From the NCBI RefSeq assembly GCF_028368975.1, contig NZ_JAQNDM010000002.1, forward strand, positions 6,752,425 to 6,816,424: a stretch of 64,000 nt of DNA, given 5' to 3'. Below are positions 1 through 8,738 of the stretch, piece by piece. The translations under genes and the position numbers were made by a program. Numbering within the stretch: position 1 is the first letter of the stretch; each line of letters starts with the position of its first letter. The DNA comes from Stigmatella ashevillena. Its GTDB lineage: Bacteria > Myxococcota > Myxococcia > Myxococcales > Myxococcaceae. Under the pieces are notes generated by a model. That model was not told where the DNA came from and did no database searches. It saw nothing but the letters and a program-made list of their open reading frames with translations.

Positions 1-159
1 GTCCGCGATGGCGCCAATCAACCCGAAGTCCTCGGCCTGGTAGAAGCGGCCTCGGCTCGTGGGCAGCAGCAGCACGGGCTCTCCCGAGTGCCCGTAGAGC
101 AGCACTTCCATGTCCCGGCCCAGGCGCTCGCTGTACCAGCGGTGGTATTCGCGATTCAT
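1..159 (-). CDS. Esterase-family alpha/beta hydrolase, N-terminal part only
   Basis: The first 53 codons of a minus-strand gene that runs off the left window edge. The ATG is at 159. The N-terminus MNREYHRWYSERL, followed by a GHSGEPVLLLPTSRGR-like stretch, resembles the start of the putative esterase family (esterase D/antigen-85-like alpha/beta hydrolases), where a short amphipathic segment precedes the first core strands. The catalytic Ser, Asp and His would lie outside the window, so activity cannot be judged. Family call is from recognition of the N-terminal pattern only. Confidence 0.6.
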   Translation of the reverse strand, partial: MNREYHRWYSERLGRDMEVLLYGHSGEPVLLLPTSRGRFYQAEDFGLIGAIAD

Positions 160-269
160 AGGGACGGAACCTTAAATGTCCGGGCGCGCCCGTCAGCGTC
201 CGAACGCGCGGCGGGAGGCGCGTCCCCCGGAGCGAACGTCCAGCATCGGACATCCGTCCGGCCCTGGCG

Positions 270-860
270 TCAGAAGCGCAGCGTCGGGCCCAGGAGGATG
301 TTGTTGATGGGCTTGCTGCACCGCTTGTCCGCGGCCTGCTCGTACCTCACATCACACCACTGCCAGGAGGTGGCTGCGGTAACTCCCAGGTGGTCTCCCA
401 GCCACCAGTCGAGGCCGAAGCGCACCGCGGCGCTCAGGTTCGCGAACTCCTGGCGGATGAGCTGGCCGAATTCATCCGGCGTCAGGGGCCGGGAGTCGCT
501 GCGGGCCAGCCGCAGGCCCAGCCAGGGAGAGAACATCCGCTCTCGGAAGACTCGGAAGCGCACCTCCAAGCCGATCTGCCGGTAGTCGAGCTGCACGTGG
601 TGGGAGTCGTCCTCTCGAAGATTCTCCACCGCCGCGCCCCAGGTCTCCGCGCCCTCGACGTAGACGCCCAGGGACAGCCCCACGGGAGCCTCCACGCCCA
701 GGTACGCGTTGATGGCGGCGCCCTTCGCGTTCCAGTCACTCAGGTGGTCCAATGCCACCCCTGCCCCCAGGGACAGGTACCCTCGCCACGTTCCTGCCTC
801 GGCGGTCCCCGTGAAGAGCAGCACCCCTGCCAACGCCCCAAGCCTCGATACACGTCGCAT
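270..860 (-). CDS. Outer-membrane beta-barrel-like exported protein
   Basis: 196 aa from the ATG at 860; a GTG one codon upstream is also possible. Residues 1-23 form a Sec signal peptide (MRR, then LGALAGVLLFTGTAEAG) with cleavage after an Ala-x-Ala site. The rest alternates hydrophobic and polar residues in short strands (YLSLGAGVALDHL, AYLGVEAPVGLSLGVYV, QIGLEVRFRVF, MFSPWLGLRLA) and ends in Phe, GPTLRF. A terminal aromatic is typical of outer-membrane barrels recognised by the BAM machinery. Size suits an eight-stranded barrel. Divergent from the MoxR operon across about 100 bp. No specific family recognised. Confidence 0.7.
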   Translation of the reverse strand: MRRVSRLGALAGVLLFTGTAEAGTWRGYLSLGAGVALDHLSDWNAKGAAINAYLGVEAPVGLSLGVYVEGAETWGAAVENLREDDSHHVQLDYRQIGLEVRFRVFRERMFSPWLGLRLARSDSRPLTPDEFGQLIRQEFANLSAAVRFGLDWWLGDHLGVTAATSWQWCDVRYEQAADKRCSKPINNILLGPTLRF

Positions 861-964
861 CACCCCTGAAGCCTAGCCTACCGGCCCCGGGGAGGGTCCA
901 TGGGCCCGCTCCCGTTCAGGTCTCCCTTCGGGATCACGCCTCCATCCCCGTACACTGAGCGTCC
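861..964. promoter_or_regulatory. Divergent intergenic region with possible near-leaderless promoter for the MoxR operon
   Basis: This 104-bp gap separates the outward-reading barrel gene and MoxR gene, so it must hold both promoters. A TACACT element at 951-956 would place transcription start within a few bases of the MoxR ATG at 965. No Shine-Dalgarno sequence precedes that ATG, which fits a leaderless or nearly leaderless message. No convincing -35 element was found, so this is a weak assignment. Confidence 0.3.
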
Positions 965-2137
965 ATGCTCCCTTCCCCGCCTTCCTTCGAGATTGCCGCC
1001 GCCTCCTTCCGGGAGGCCCTCACCGACGCGGGGCAGGGCCTGGTGGAACGCGAGGCCATGGTGGAGCTGGTGGCCCTGTCCGCCGTGGCCGGCGAGCACC
1101 TGCTCGTCATTGGCCCTCCGGGCACCGCCAAGAGCGAGGCGGTGCGCCGCACGGCGCGGGCCCTGGGCGGCAGTTACTTCGAATACCTGCTCGGCCGCTT
1201 CACCGAGCCCTCGGAAATCTTCGGCCCGGTGGACTTGCGCAAGCTGCGCGACGGGCTGGTGGAGACCGAGACGGCGGGCATGCTGCCGGAGGCGGAGGTG
1301 GCGTTCCTGGATGAGGTGTTCCTCGGCTCCACCGCCATCCTCAATACATTGTTGGGCGTGCTCAACGAGCGGGTCTTCCGGCGCGGCCACACGCGCAAGC
1401 CGTGTCCACTGAAGGTGTGTGTGGGCGCCTCCAACGCGTTGCCCGAGGAAGAGTCGCTGGCGGCTTTCGCGGACCGCTTCCTGGCGCGCATCTTCGTGGA
1501 GCCGGTGCCGGATCCCCGGTTGGAAGAGCTGCTGGCGGGGGGCGCTTGGCTGTGGCGGGAGACGGAGGCGCGCGTGGCTTCGCTCGAGGCGCTGGAGGTG
1601 CTCGCGCGCGTGGCCCAGGAGGCGGACCTGGGGCCGGTGCGCCCGCATTTGGCCCACGCCCTGCGCACGCTGCGGGCCGCGGGTATTGGTTTGTCGGACC
1701 GGCGGGCGGTGAAATCCCAGAGGCTCATCGCCGCGGCGGCGGCACTGGCCGGTCGGCGGACGCCGGGCTTGGCGGACCTCTGGCCGCTGCTGTATGTGGT
1801 ACCGACGAAAGAGGGCCAGGAGCTGGCGCGAGAGGTCCTGCGAGAGCTGCTGGCCTCGACAGAGAACCCGGCACTCGCGGCGGCGGCGCTGGAGGCGAGC
1901 GCGGGGCCCCTGGCCCGGGCGCAGCGCATTGCCCGGGAGGGGCGCAAGCTTCTGGCAGCTCCTCCAGCGGAGGGCGCTGCTGGCGAAGTCTCTGCGTGGC
2001 GGCTCAAGCTGGAGGGAGTCGCCCGGGAGATGGACGCAGGCTTCGCCCCCGAGGCATTGCCCCCGGAACTGCAAGCGCTGCGAGAGGAACTCCGCACCCT
2101 GTTGGAGAGCAAAGCCCCTCCTCAGGCGACGGCCTGA
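965..2137 (+). CDS. MoxR-family AAA+ ATPase
   Basis: 390 aa. Walker A is GPPGTAKS at residues 50-57, Walker B is VAFLDEVF near 112-119, and a sensor-type GASNALPEE follows at about 154-162. The large C-terminal helical lid (residues 180-390) is Ala/Leu/Glu rich. MoxR ATPases act as chaperone-like remodellers that normally work with a von Willebrand factor A protein. Here the next genes supply vWA-like and beta-propeller proteins, so this is probably the motor of a MoxR-vWA-propeller ternary system. It is the first gene of a same-strand run to 7073. No ribosome-binding site is visible before the ATG, unlike downstream genes. RavA would be an alternative name, but no ViaA-type partner is seen. 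Confidence 0.88.
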   Translation: MLPSPPSFEIAAASFREALTDAGQGLVEREAMVELVALSAVAGEHLLVIGPPGTAKSEAVRRTARALGGSYFEYLLGRFTEPSEIFGPVDLRKLRDGLVETETAGMLPEAEVAFLDEVFLGSTAILNTLLGVLNERVFRRGHTRKPCPLKVCVGASNALPEEESLAAFADRFLARIFVEPVPDPRLEELLAGGAWLWRETEARVASLEALEVLARVAQEADLGPVRPHLAHALRTLRAAGIGLSDRRAVKSQRLIAAAAALAGRRTPGLADLWPLLYVVPTKEGQELAREVLRELLASTENPALAAAALEASAGPLARAQRIAREGRKLLAAPPAEGAAGEVSAWRLKLEGVAREMDAGFAPEALPPELQALREELRTLLESKAPPQATA

Positions 2138-2197
2138 GGTGTTGCCTGCCCCCGGCTCCTGGGCTGCCCACCGGACAGGCTCTAGACTGGAGGTCCC

Positions 2198-2659
2198 GTG
2201 AACTCCCATCCCCTTGCCAGCGCCACGCCGCGAGTTTCGGTGACCTGGCGCCCCAGGCCGGAGCCGCTGGCCGCGCTCGCCGTCGGAGGCGTGGGGCCCG
2301 TGGCGCTCGCGCTGGCGCGCCGGGCGCTGGCCGCGGATGAGCAGCAACTCACCGCGTGGAGTGGGGTGGCAGGCCCCGGGGTGCTCCTTCTGCTGGGGGA
2401 GACGCACGTGCTGCCCTGGGTGGAGGGGGCGGTCTACCTGGGCAGAGATCCGGCCGCGCCCTCCTTGTTGTTGCCGTGCGTGCTCGCCCCGGACGTGGCG
2501 CCCGTGTTGCTCGAGCGGGCGTTGGCAAGGCAGGCCGTCGCGGAAGGGCCGCTGGCCGTGCTGCCCCGCTCCGGGCACCTTGTGCCGGTGGGAAGTGCAA
2601 GGCCCGTGGCGCGAGAGGTGCTTGCCACGTGGCTGCGCGCGGCGGAGGCCTCCCCATGA
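2198..2659 (+). CDS. Small accessory protein of MoxR/beta-propeller system (bpX-like)
   Basis: 153 aa from a GTG at 2198 preceded by a strong GGAGG five bases upstream. No signal peptide or membrane segment. The sequence is rich in short hydrophobic beta segments (PGVLLLLGETHVLPWV, SLLLPCVLAPDVAP) with an Ala/Arg-rich first helix. I recognise no catalytic motif. Its stop overlaps the next start (ATGA at 2656-2659), so it is translationally coupled to the propeller protein. Position and size suit one of the small bpX domain proteins that accompany MoxR-vWA-beta-propeller systems. The assignment rests on context, not on a recognised motif. Confidence 0.7.
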   Translation: MNSHPLASATPRVSVTWRPRPEPLAALAVGGVGPVALALARRALAADEQQLTAWSGVAGPGVLLLLGETHVLPWVEGAVYLGRDPAAPSLLLPCVLAPDVAPVLLERALARQAVAEGPLAVLPRSGHLVPVGSARPVAREVLATWLRAAEASP

Positions 2660-4446
2660 GCAGCCTGCCTCCCGCCCTGCGCCCGTGGGCCGCGCAGCTC
2701 GCGATCTTTCCCGAGGATCTGGCCCTCAGCCTGGGTCCCCACGTGGCCCGGCTCTCGGCGGTCATTGGTGCCCTGCGGCCCCGGGGAGAGACGCGCGGGG
2801 GCGAGCCCCAGGGCTATGACGGATTGACCCGCCGGGGGCCCTACGAGCGCTTGCTTCTCACCGAGTGGCTCCTCGCCCAGGAGGCCCCCGACGAATTCGT
2901 CCGCCGCGCGGCCTTTGGAGAGCAAGCGTTTCTCCAGCGCTCCTTCCAGTCACCCCAAGGCGCTCGCCGCACGCTGGTGCTGCTGGATGCGGGGCCGGAT
3001 CAGCTCGGCGCGCCGCGCATCGCCCACCTCGCGCTCCTGATGGTCCTGGCCCGGCGTGCCGCGGCCGCAGGCGCTGGGTTCGCTTGGGGCGTGCTTCAGA
3101 CATCTCCGGACCGGGGCTTCTTCACCGAGGTGACGCCCGCCACCGTCCAGTCCTGGCTGGAGGCCCGGAGCACGCAGCCCGCTCAGGCCGAGCACGTGGC
3201 GTGGTGGCGTGAGGCCCTGGCGCCCGGTCCCGCGCCGGAAGATGGATGGCTGGTGGGCAGTGCCTGGCTTGCCCGGCTCCCGGAGGCCGCGGGCCTGTCC
3301 CGAGTGGAAGTCTCCGAAGAGGTGACTCCGAAAAACCCGCGGCTCTCGGTGACGGTGGCGCGGGCCGCCCGTCTTCCCACCACCGTGGTGCTCGAACTGC
3401 CCGCGCCGGAGACGTGCGTCCGCCTCTTGAGAAATCCTTTCTCCGCCCACACCGCCAGGCCGGTGCGCGTGGCGGGGGGAGGACAGATCCAGTCCTTTCG
3501 TTTCTCCGCGGATGGAACCCGCCTTGTGTTCTTCCGCGCCGACGGGAGTGTGGCGGCGCAGCCCGTCCCTCATTCGGCCCGGGCGACCCTTCCCCGGGTC
3601 CGGCGCTTCCCGCTGCCGGTGGGGCACAGGGCCGTGGCGGCGGGGTGGCGCCGCAGTGGCGGCATGCTCGTGCTGTCCCGCGACGACACGACGCTCTGGA
3701 TTCATGGGGGCCTCCAGGGAGGCTCCGTCCGGAAGCCCCAGGGCATTCCCTATGCAGGCCATGAAGGGCTGCTTCCCGATGCACCTGCTGCGGACCAGCC
3801 CCCCGGGGCCGTTCTGGTGCACACCGAGGAAGACCGTGAGCGCGTGCTGGCGCGAGACAACGAAGGCCGCCTCTTCCTGGTCAACCCGCAGGGCCCGGCG
3901 TTGCTGGCCCATCGCGTGACTGCGCTGGCCGAGGTCCGGCGCAAGCCCGTGTTTGTCATGGCCCCGGGAGAGGAGCCTTCGCGGGAGGGGGTCTGGCTGG
4001 GGGTGATGGAGCAACACCAGCAGCGCCACGTGCCCCTGGGGCCGGGCAGTGGTGAGGCCTGCTTTGGCTGTTCGGATATCCTGGGTCATCCGGAGGCGGG
4101 GCTCCTCGCCTTGCGGCTGCGTCCCTCCTGCTGGGAGGTGTTGCTGGCCCGGGAGCGCGTGGAGATCTCCGTCCCCGAGGACTCGCACGTGCTGGGCGTG
4201 GCCATTGCCCGGGCCACTCAGGGACGGCCGGGACTGCTGGTGCTCGGCCCCGACAAGCGCTCCTTCCAACTCGTGAGCCCCTCGGGCACTCACGACGTCA
4301 CCCGGGCCACGGACGACGTGGTCCAGGCCGCCGCCAGCCATGGAATGGCCCTGCTCGCGTGGCTGACCGCCCAAGGTGAACTGGTGGTGTGGAACCTGCA
4401 CGAAGAGGCCGTCGTCTTCCGCGCCGCGCCGGAGGGGGGACGATGA
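2656..4446 (+). CDS. vWA-like plus beta-propeller protein of MoxR ternary system
   Basis: 596 aa. The start ATG at 2656 overlaps the preceding stop, and its own stop overlaps the next start (ATGA at 4443-4446). Residues about 95-180 contain TLVLLDAGPDQLG followed by a long Ala-rich helix, resembling a degenerate vWA/DUF58-like Rossmann fold without the full DxSxS metal site. From about residue 270 to the end there are WD40/YWTD-like blades, for example SFRFSADGTRLVFFRADGS and repeated GLLVLG/ELVVWNLH segments, consistent with a beta-propeller. In characterised-by-genomics MoxR-vWA-propeller systems the propeller is thought to present or sense the target. No signal peptide, so probably cytosolic. 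Confidence 0.75.
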   Translation: MSSLPPALRPWAAQLAIFPEDLALSLGPHVARLSAVIGALRPRGETRGGEPQGYDGLTRRGPYERLLLTEWLLAQEAPDEFVRRAAFGEQAFLQRSFQSPQGARRTLVLLDAGPDQLGAPRIAHLALLMVLARRAAAAGAGFAWGVLQTSPDRGFFTEVTPATVQSWLEARSTQPAQAEHVAWWREALAPGPAPEDGWLVGSAWLARLPEAAGLSRVEVSEEVTPKNPRLSVTVARAARLPTTVVLELPAPETCVRLLRNPFSAHTARPVRVAGGGQIQSFRFSADGTRLVFFRADGSVAAQPVPHSARATLPRVRRFPLPVGHRAVAAGWRRSGGMLVLSRDDTTLWIHGGLQGGSVRKPQGIPYAGHEGLLPDAPAADQPPGAVLVHTEEDRERVLARDNEGRLFLVNPQGPALLAHRVTALAEVRRKPVFVMAPGEEPSREGVWLGVMEQHQQRHVPLGPGSGEACFGCSDILGHPEAGLLALRLRPSCWEVLLARERVEISVPEDSHVLGVAIARATQGRPGLLVLGPDKRSFQLVSPSGTHDVTRATDDVVQAAASHGMALLAWLTAQGELVVWNLHEEAVVFRAAPEGGR

Positions 4447-7073
4447 GCCGCCCTGCGCCGGTGTGCCCCCGTCAGCACGTGCACCGGGGGATCCTCGAGG
4501 TGGCCGCTTTCTGGTTCGACCCCGCGCTGCTGGGGGAGCGGGAGGCGCGAGAGCGCGTGCTGGCCGGGTGGACCTCCGGAGCCAGTGTGTTTGAAGTGGC
4601 GGGAGGTTGGCTGATGCGTCTGGCGCGCCCCCGGAGAGAGGCCTGTGCCACCGCACCCGGTTTGCCCCTCACATTGGAATCAGAGGTGCTCCTGTCCGCG
4701 CCCCTCTCGGGACCTGAGCGGGCGCGGCTGGCGCCTCCCGCGGGTTCGGCCGTGTTGGTCCGGGCCGGACGCGCGGAGATCTTCCCCTTGGATGCCTCCT
4801 GCAGGGTGGATGTGGCGGCGTGGCTGGAGGTCTCGGGATGGAGCCTTCTACGCGTGAAGGGACTGGGCGCTCCCCCGCCGCCTGTCACCGTCCTGGAGCC
4901 GGTCGCCGTCCCTCAACGCAGTGCCTTTGGGCCGGGTCTCCCCGCGCTCGCTCCCGAGGCGCAAAGAATGAGGGCTCGGATGAAGGGGGACGCCGAAGCG
5001 GGAGCGGCCCCACTTGCTCGGAGTGGCAGCGTCCCAGTCCCCTGGTGGACCCGGTGGCGCGCTTGGCTCCAGACCCGATGGCGCCGTGCCGAGCCTCCCC
5101 CAGGTGCTCCCGCCTCAGGGGGGTTCGTGCGGGCGAGCGGAAATGCGGCCAGGAAGCCCCCCTCCCAGGCCCGCAAGCTCTTCTCGCGATTCTCCACGTG
5201 GATGCTGCGCAGCACACCGTTGGGGGCGCTGCTGGGCCAGCGCCAGGCGGAGTACGTGCGACGGCTCTTCGACATGTTCGAGCAGGGAGACCTCCAGGAG
5301 GCGCTGCGCTACGCCATCCCCCTGGGCTCGAAGATGACGGAGCCGGAGCGCGTGGCGTTGGGGCTGCCAGGACCGAGAGAGAGCCTCACCCTCCGGCCGC
5401 GTTCAGGGGGAGCGGCCAGCATGATGGTGGGAGGGACCCAGGTCTATGACGCGCTCAAGGAGCGCTACCGGGCAGCCTTCCAGCGCCTGAAGCGAGAGGG
5501 CCGGATCGACGAGGCGGCCTTCGTTCTCACCGAGCTGTTGGGCGCTCACGAGGAGGCGGTGTCCTTCCTGGAAGAGCACGGCCGGTTGCGGCTGGCGGCG
5601 GAGCTCGCCGAGGGACGCGATCTGCCCCCCGGCTTGGTGGTGCGCCAGTGGTTGCTGGCCAAGGAGCCGGGCCGCGCGGTGGCCATTGCCCGGCGCAGCG
5701 GGGCCTTCGCGGATGCGGTGCTGAGGTTGGAAGCCTCTCGCCATCCCGAGGCGCGCACCCTGCGCCGGCTCTGGGCAGAGACGCTCGCGGAGACGGGAGA
5801 CTTTCTCCGCGCGGTGACGGTGATCTGGCCACTCGAAGAAGAGCATCCCCGGGCCCGCGCGTGGTTGGAGCAGTCCCTCGCGGTGGGGGGCGTAGGAGGC
5901 GCCCGGGCGTTGGCGAGGCTGGTGGCGTTTTTCCCCGAAACCTTCGAGACCGTCCGGGGACCGGTGCTGGCGCTCCTGGAAGACGGCAGCCGGGAGCGGG
6001 CAGCAGAGCGTTCTGCTTTCGCGACGGCCCTGAGCCGAGAAAGCCAGACGGACGCCGCGTCCGGCTTCGAGGGGGCCGTGGTGCGCGCGCTTTTAAGGGA
6101 CAGGGCTGCGGGCCACACGCGCTTGGAGATGGGGACGCTCTCGCCGCTCCTGAAAAAACCGGGATGTGGCCCCCTGCGCACCGATCTGCCCAAGGTGCCT
6201 GCGCCGCCGCGCCCCGCGTGGGGAGAGGACTCGCAGGCGGGGGTGCTCACGGAGTTCCTGGCGGCAGCCGAAGCCGGTCCGTATCCCATTCACGACGCGG
6301 TGGCGTTGTCGGGCCAGCGCACGCTGGTGGCGCTGGGGGAGGCCGGGGTGCGGCTCCTCCGCGCCGATGGCACCCGCGTGGCGCACTTCGACGTGCCAGC
6401 CTTCGCGCTGGTGCCCTCGGTGCACGAAGATCGCCTGGTGGCGCTCGCGCCCCGGGGAGAACTCCAGCGCCTCTCCCGCATCGATCTGGGCACCCGCCGC
6501 GCGGTGCACTGGTGTGACGCCCGGGTGGACGCCTTCGCGCCAACCCATGATGGCAACTGGTGGTTCATCGCCGAGGGCGACACCGTCATGGCGGTGGATG
6601 TGCTGGAGAGCGGCGCCTTCCGTGCGCTCTGGCGAGTCTCCCAACTGGAAGGCCCGGTGGTGGCAGTGGCCGCGGACAGCGAGTGGCTGCGATTCGTGAC
6701 GTGGAATGCCCCGTCCGCTCAATACTGGAACTACACGTTGGAAAACGGCCCCACGTTGCGCTCCCGCCTCGCGCAGCGCTCCGGAGCGAACATGCCGTTG
6801 GTGGCGCTGAACCCAGTGACGGGAAAGGCGGAGCGGGTGAAGAACAGCCTCTTCGCCCTGCCGTGGGTCCTGCGCATCTCGCAGGAGGGGTTGAACCAGG
6901 AAGCATGCCTCTACGGGCAGCATGAGCGCCTCTGGGGGCGGTTCGTCTTCGAGGGAGAAGGGCCCATGGAGGCCCGCTTCTCGGGCGACGAGCTGCTCGT
7001 CTTCGACAAGATGGGGCGGTTGCTGCGGGTGGACCTGACGGAAGGCACGGTGCTGCGGTTGCCCTTGGGTTAG
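4443..7073 (+). CDS. Large bpX6-like / alpha-solenoid / beta-propeller protein
   Basis: 876 aa. Residues 1-160 start with a compact domain (QHVHRGILEVAAFWFDPALL) that resembles the bpX6 N-terminal domain. Residues about 160-240 are a Pro/Ala/Arg-rich linker. Residues 240-600 are helical repeats with TPR/solenoid character (YRAAFQRLKREGRIDEAAFV, GDFLRAVTVIWPLEEEHP). Residues 620-876 have propeller-like blades (LVALGEAGVRLLRADGTRVA, WWFIAEGDTVMAVDVLESG). It is the last gene of the coupled MoxR run. A soluble multidomain scaffold role is inferred: solenoid for assembly, propeller for binding. The bpX6 label is from pattern memory; a profile search against the bpX families would settle it. Confidence 0.7.
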   Translation: MSRPAPVCPRQHVHRGILEVAAFWFDPALLGEREARERVLAGWTSGASVFEVAGGWLMRLARPRREACATAPGLPLTLESEVLLSAPLSGPERARLAPPAGSAVLVRAGRAEIFPLDASCRVDVAAWLEVSGWSLLRVKGLGAPPPPVTVLEPVAVPQRSAFGPGLPALAPEAQRMRARMKGDAEAGAAPLARSGSVPVPWWTRWRAWLQTRWRRAEPPPGAPASGGFVRASGNAARKPPSQARKLFSRFSTWMLRSTPLGALLGQRQAEYVRRLFDMFEQGDLQEALRYAIPLGSKMTEPERVALGLPGPRESLTLRPRSGGAASMMVGGTQVYDALKERYRAAFQRLKREGRIDEAAFVLTELLGAHEEAVSFLEEHGRLRLAAELAEGRDLPPGLVVRQWLLAKEPGRAVAIARRSGAFADAVLRLEASRHPEARTLRRLWAETLAETGDFLRAVTVIWPLEEEHPRARAWLEQSLAVGGVGGARALARLVAFFPETFETVRGPVLALLEDGSRERAAERSAFATALSRESQTDAASGFEGAVVRALLRDRAAGHTRLEMGTLSPLLKKPGCGPLRTDLPKVPAPPRPAWGEDSQAGVLTEFLAAAEAGPYPIHDAVALSGQRTLVALGEAGVRLLRADGTRVAHFDVPAFALVPSVHEDRLVALAPRGELQRLSRIDLGTRRAVHWCDARVDAFAPTHDGNWWFIAEGDTVMAVDVLESGAFRALWRVSQLEGPVVAVAADSEWLRFVTWNAPSAQYWNYTLENGPTLRSRLAQRSGANMPLVALNPVTGKAERVKNSLFALPWVLRISQEGLNQEACLYGQHERLWGRFVFEGEGPMEARFSGDELLVFDKMGRLLRVDLTEGTVLRLPLG

Positions 7074-7232
7074 GAACCAGAAGGGCCTCCACGGTGCTGT
7101 CAGGAGCCAGACCCCTGCCCCGTCGTGTTACGCTGGGGCGCCGCTCGCGGGACTGTGATGCGACTTCCGAAACGAGCCTTTGGAGCTTGACTAGCCAGTC
7201 GTGTCCTCCTTCCCCGAGCGGCGCTTCTTCAT

Positions 7233-7248
7233 CCGGGTCCTGACCCGG
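7233..7248. promoter_or_regulatory. Perfect 7-bp inverted repeat upstream of the TROVE-like vWA gene
   Basis: CCGGGTC-CT-GACCCGG is a perfect palindrome with a 2-bp centre, 20 bp before the ATG at 7269 and just upstream of the GAGGGAGAGG ribosome-binding region. It could be an operator, perhaps for the Fis-like helix-turn-helix protein encoded in the same operon, or an RNA hairpin affecting translation. Which of these applies is not decidable from sequence alone. Confidence 0.45.
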
Positions 7249-7268
7249 CTCACGCGAGGGAGAGGACG

Positions 7269-8738
7269 ATGGACGCGGCAGGGGCTCGTGCGGAGCAAGT
7301 CGCTCGCGAAGATCTGGTGATGTTCGTGAATGCCTGTTTCTCGTGCACCGGACAGCGCGAGTTCTACAACGACGGCCGTGGCCAGGCGGTTTCCATCGAC
7401 TTCCTGCACGCCTATATCCTGGGCAACTACCGCCGCCTCTACTCGCGGACGCTGGCGGCGGGCATCAACCACTTCAACCAGGCGCAGATCATCCTCAACC
7501 TGCTGGCCACCGGGAACCAGACGCGCCCCGAGGACCGGAAGGAAGAGGGGGCGCTCATTGCCATGGCGCTCCGGGTGTTGCCCCCCCAGCGAGCCTACCG
7601 GGTGCTGGAGGTGATGCGGGAGCGACGCATCAACAACCGCCGGGCGCGCGCCATCACCCGGCAGTACCTGTCAGGGCGGCAGGACCTGAACTTCGACGCC
7701 CTCAAGTACCGCCCCAAGCTGCGGGCCGCGGTGGCCCATGGACACCTGAAGCTCCCGGGCGAGCTGAACCCCTTCTTGTTCCAGGGCTGGCGCAAGCGCG
7801 TGTACACCACGCCGCTGCTGGAGAAGTTCCGGAGGGCTCACTACGAGCAGGCCGCCCTCTTCGAGCTGCCCTACACCATCGCTGAGGGGTTTGCCCGCAA
7901 GCACAACATCCCCCGGGATGTCTTCCTGACCCGCATCGGGCCACGCCTCACCGCGGCCGAGCGACTGCGGCTCCAGGGCTCGGCGGCACGCGCGGACACC
8001 ACCCTCTCCATCGATCTGGGACGCACCCCGCTCACGAAGCTGGCGCTCTACGTGCTCTCGTTGAAGATGTACATACGGCGCGAGCGGCGCGCCGAGCTGC
8101 ATGCCGCGCTGGAGCAAGCGGCCACGCGTACCTTGCGCCAGGCCTCGGTGCCGTTAGGCCGGGTGGCGGCCGTGCTGGACAACAGCTATTCCGCCTCGGG
8201 TTCCACCGAGAAGCGCCGGCGCCCCTTGGGCGTGGCCCTGGCCGCGCACTACCTGCTGTCTGCCCTGGCGCGGGAGTACCGCGCATTCTGGACTTGTCCG
8301 GCCGAGGAGCCCCTCTTCCTGGAGGCACGGGGACAGACGGATCTGTCCACGCCCCTGCTCCAGGCGCTGGAGTGGAGGCCGGACGTGGTGGTCGTCGTGT
8401 CCGACGGCTACGACAATGATCCCCCCAACGCGGTGGCCGAGGTGACGCGGATCTTCCGCACGAAGTTGGATCCCTTGCGCCGGACCTCCATCATCCACGC
8501 GAACCCCGTGTTCGCCTCGGAGCTCTTCGCCCCCCGAGGCATTGGGGACCGAGTGCCCACAGTGGGGGTCCGCGACGCGGAGGACCTTCCCACGGTGCTG
8601 GGATTCGCGCGCTTCGCGGAAGGCGCTGCTCCCTTGTCGGAGCTGGAGAACTACCTCGCGGCGCGCGTGCGGCGAATGCTGGATCCGGGGCAGCGGCTCG
8701 AGCAGCTGGTGGAACTCCCCAGTGAGGAGGAGGCGTGA
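7269..8738 (+). CDS. TROVE/Ro60-like helical plus vWA domain protein
   Basis: 489 aa, ATG at 7269 with a good GAGAGG site. Residues 1-260 are all-helical repeats that include the stretch HFNQAQIILNLLATGN and arginine-rich helices (RERRINNRRARAITRQYL), resembling the TROVE HEAT-like ring of Ro60 RNA-binding proteins. Residues about 295-440 are a vWA domain with a complete-looking metal site: LDNSYSAS (DxSxS), a downstream Thr in TDLSTPL and Asp in VVVSDGYDN. Ro60-type proteins bind small structured RNAs. Stop overlaps the next gene (TGATG at 8736-8740). It may be a second module of the MoxR island or an independent system. Homology to TROVE is inferred from fold pattern and domain order. Confidence 0.72.
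   Translation: MDAAGARAEQVAREDLVMFVNACFSCTGQREFYNDGRGQAVSIDFLHAYILGNYRRLYSRTLAAGINHFNQAQIILNLLATGNQTRPEDRKEEGALIAMALRVLPPQRAYRVLEVMRERRINNRRARAITRQYLSGRQDLNFDALKYRPKLRAAVAHGHLKLPGELNPFLFQGWRKRVYTTPLLEKFRRAHYEQAALFELPYTIAEGFARKHNIPRDVFLTRIGPRLTAAERLRLQGSAARADTTLSIDLGRTPLTKLALYVLSLKMYIRRERRAELHAALEQAATRTLRQASVPLGRVAAVLDNSYSASGSTEKRRRPLGVALAAHYLLSALAREYRAFWTCPAEEPLFLEARGQTDLSTPLLQALEWRPDVVVVVSDGYDNDPPNAVAEVTRIFRTKLDPLRRTSIIHANPVFASELFAPRGIGDRVPTVGVRDAEDLPTVLGFARFAEGAAPLSELENYLAARVRRMLDPGQRLEQLVELPSEEEA

Noticed and set aside
878-2578. 566-codon minus-strand frame
   Set aside because: Antisense to MoxR and the next gene; Gln/Arg/His-rich shadow.
7074-7268. Possible tRNA-like or Y-RNA structure
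   Set aside because: Only short stems could be drawn by eye and no tRNA consensus arms were found; left as a question in the findings.
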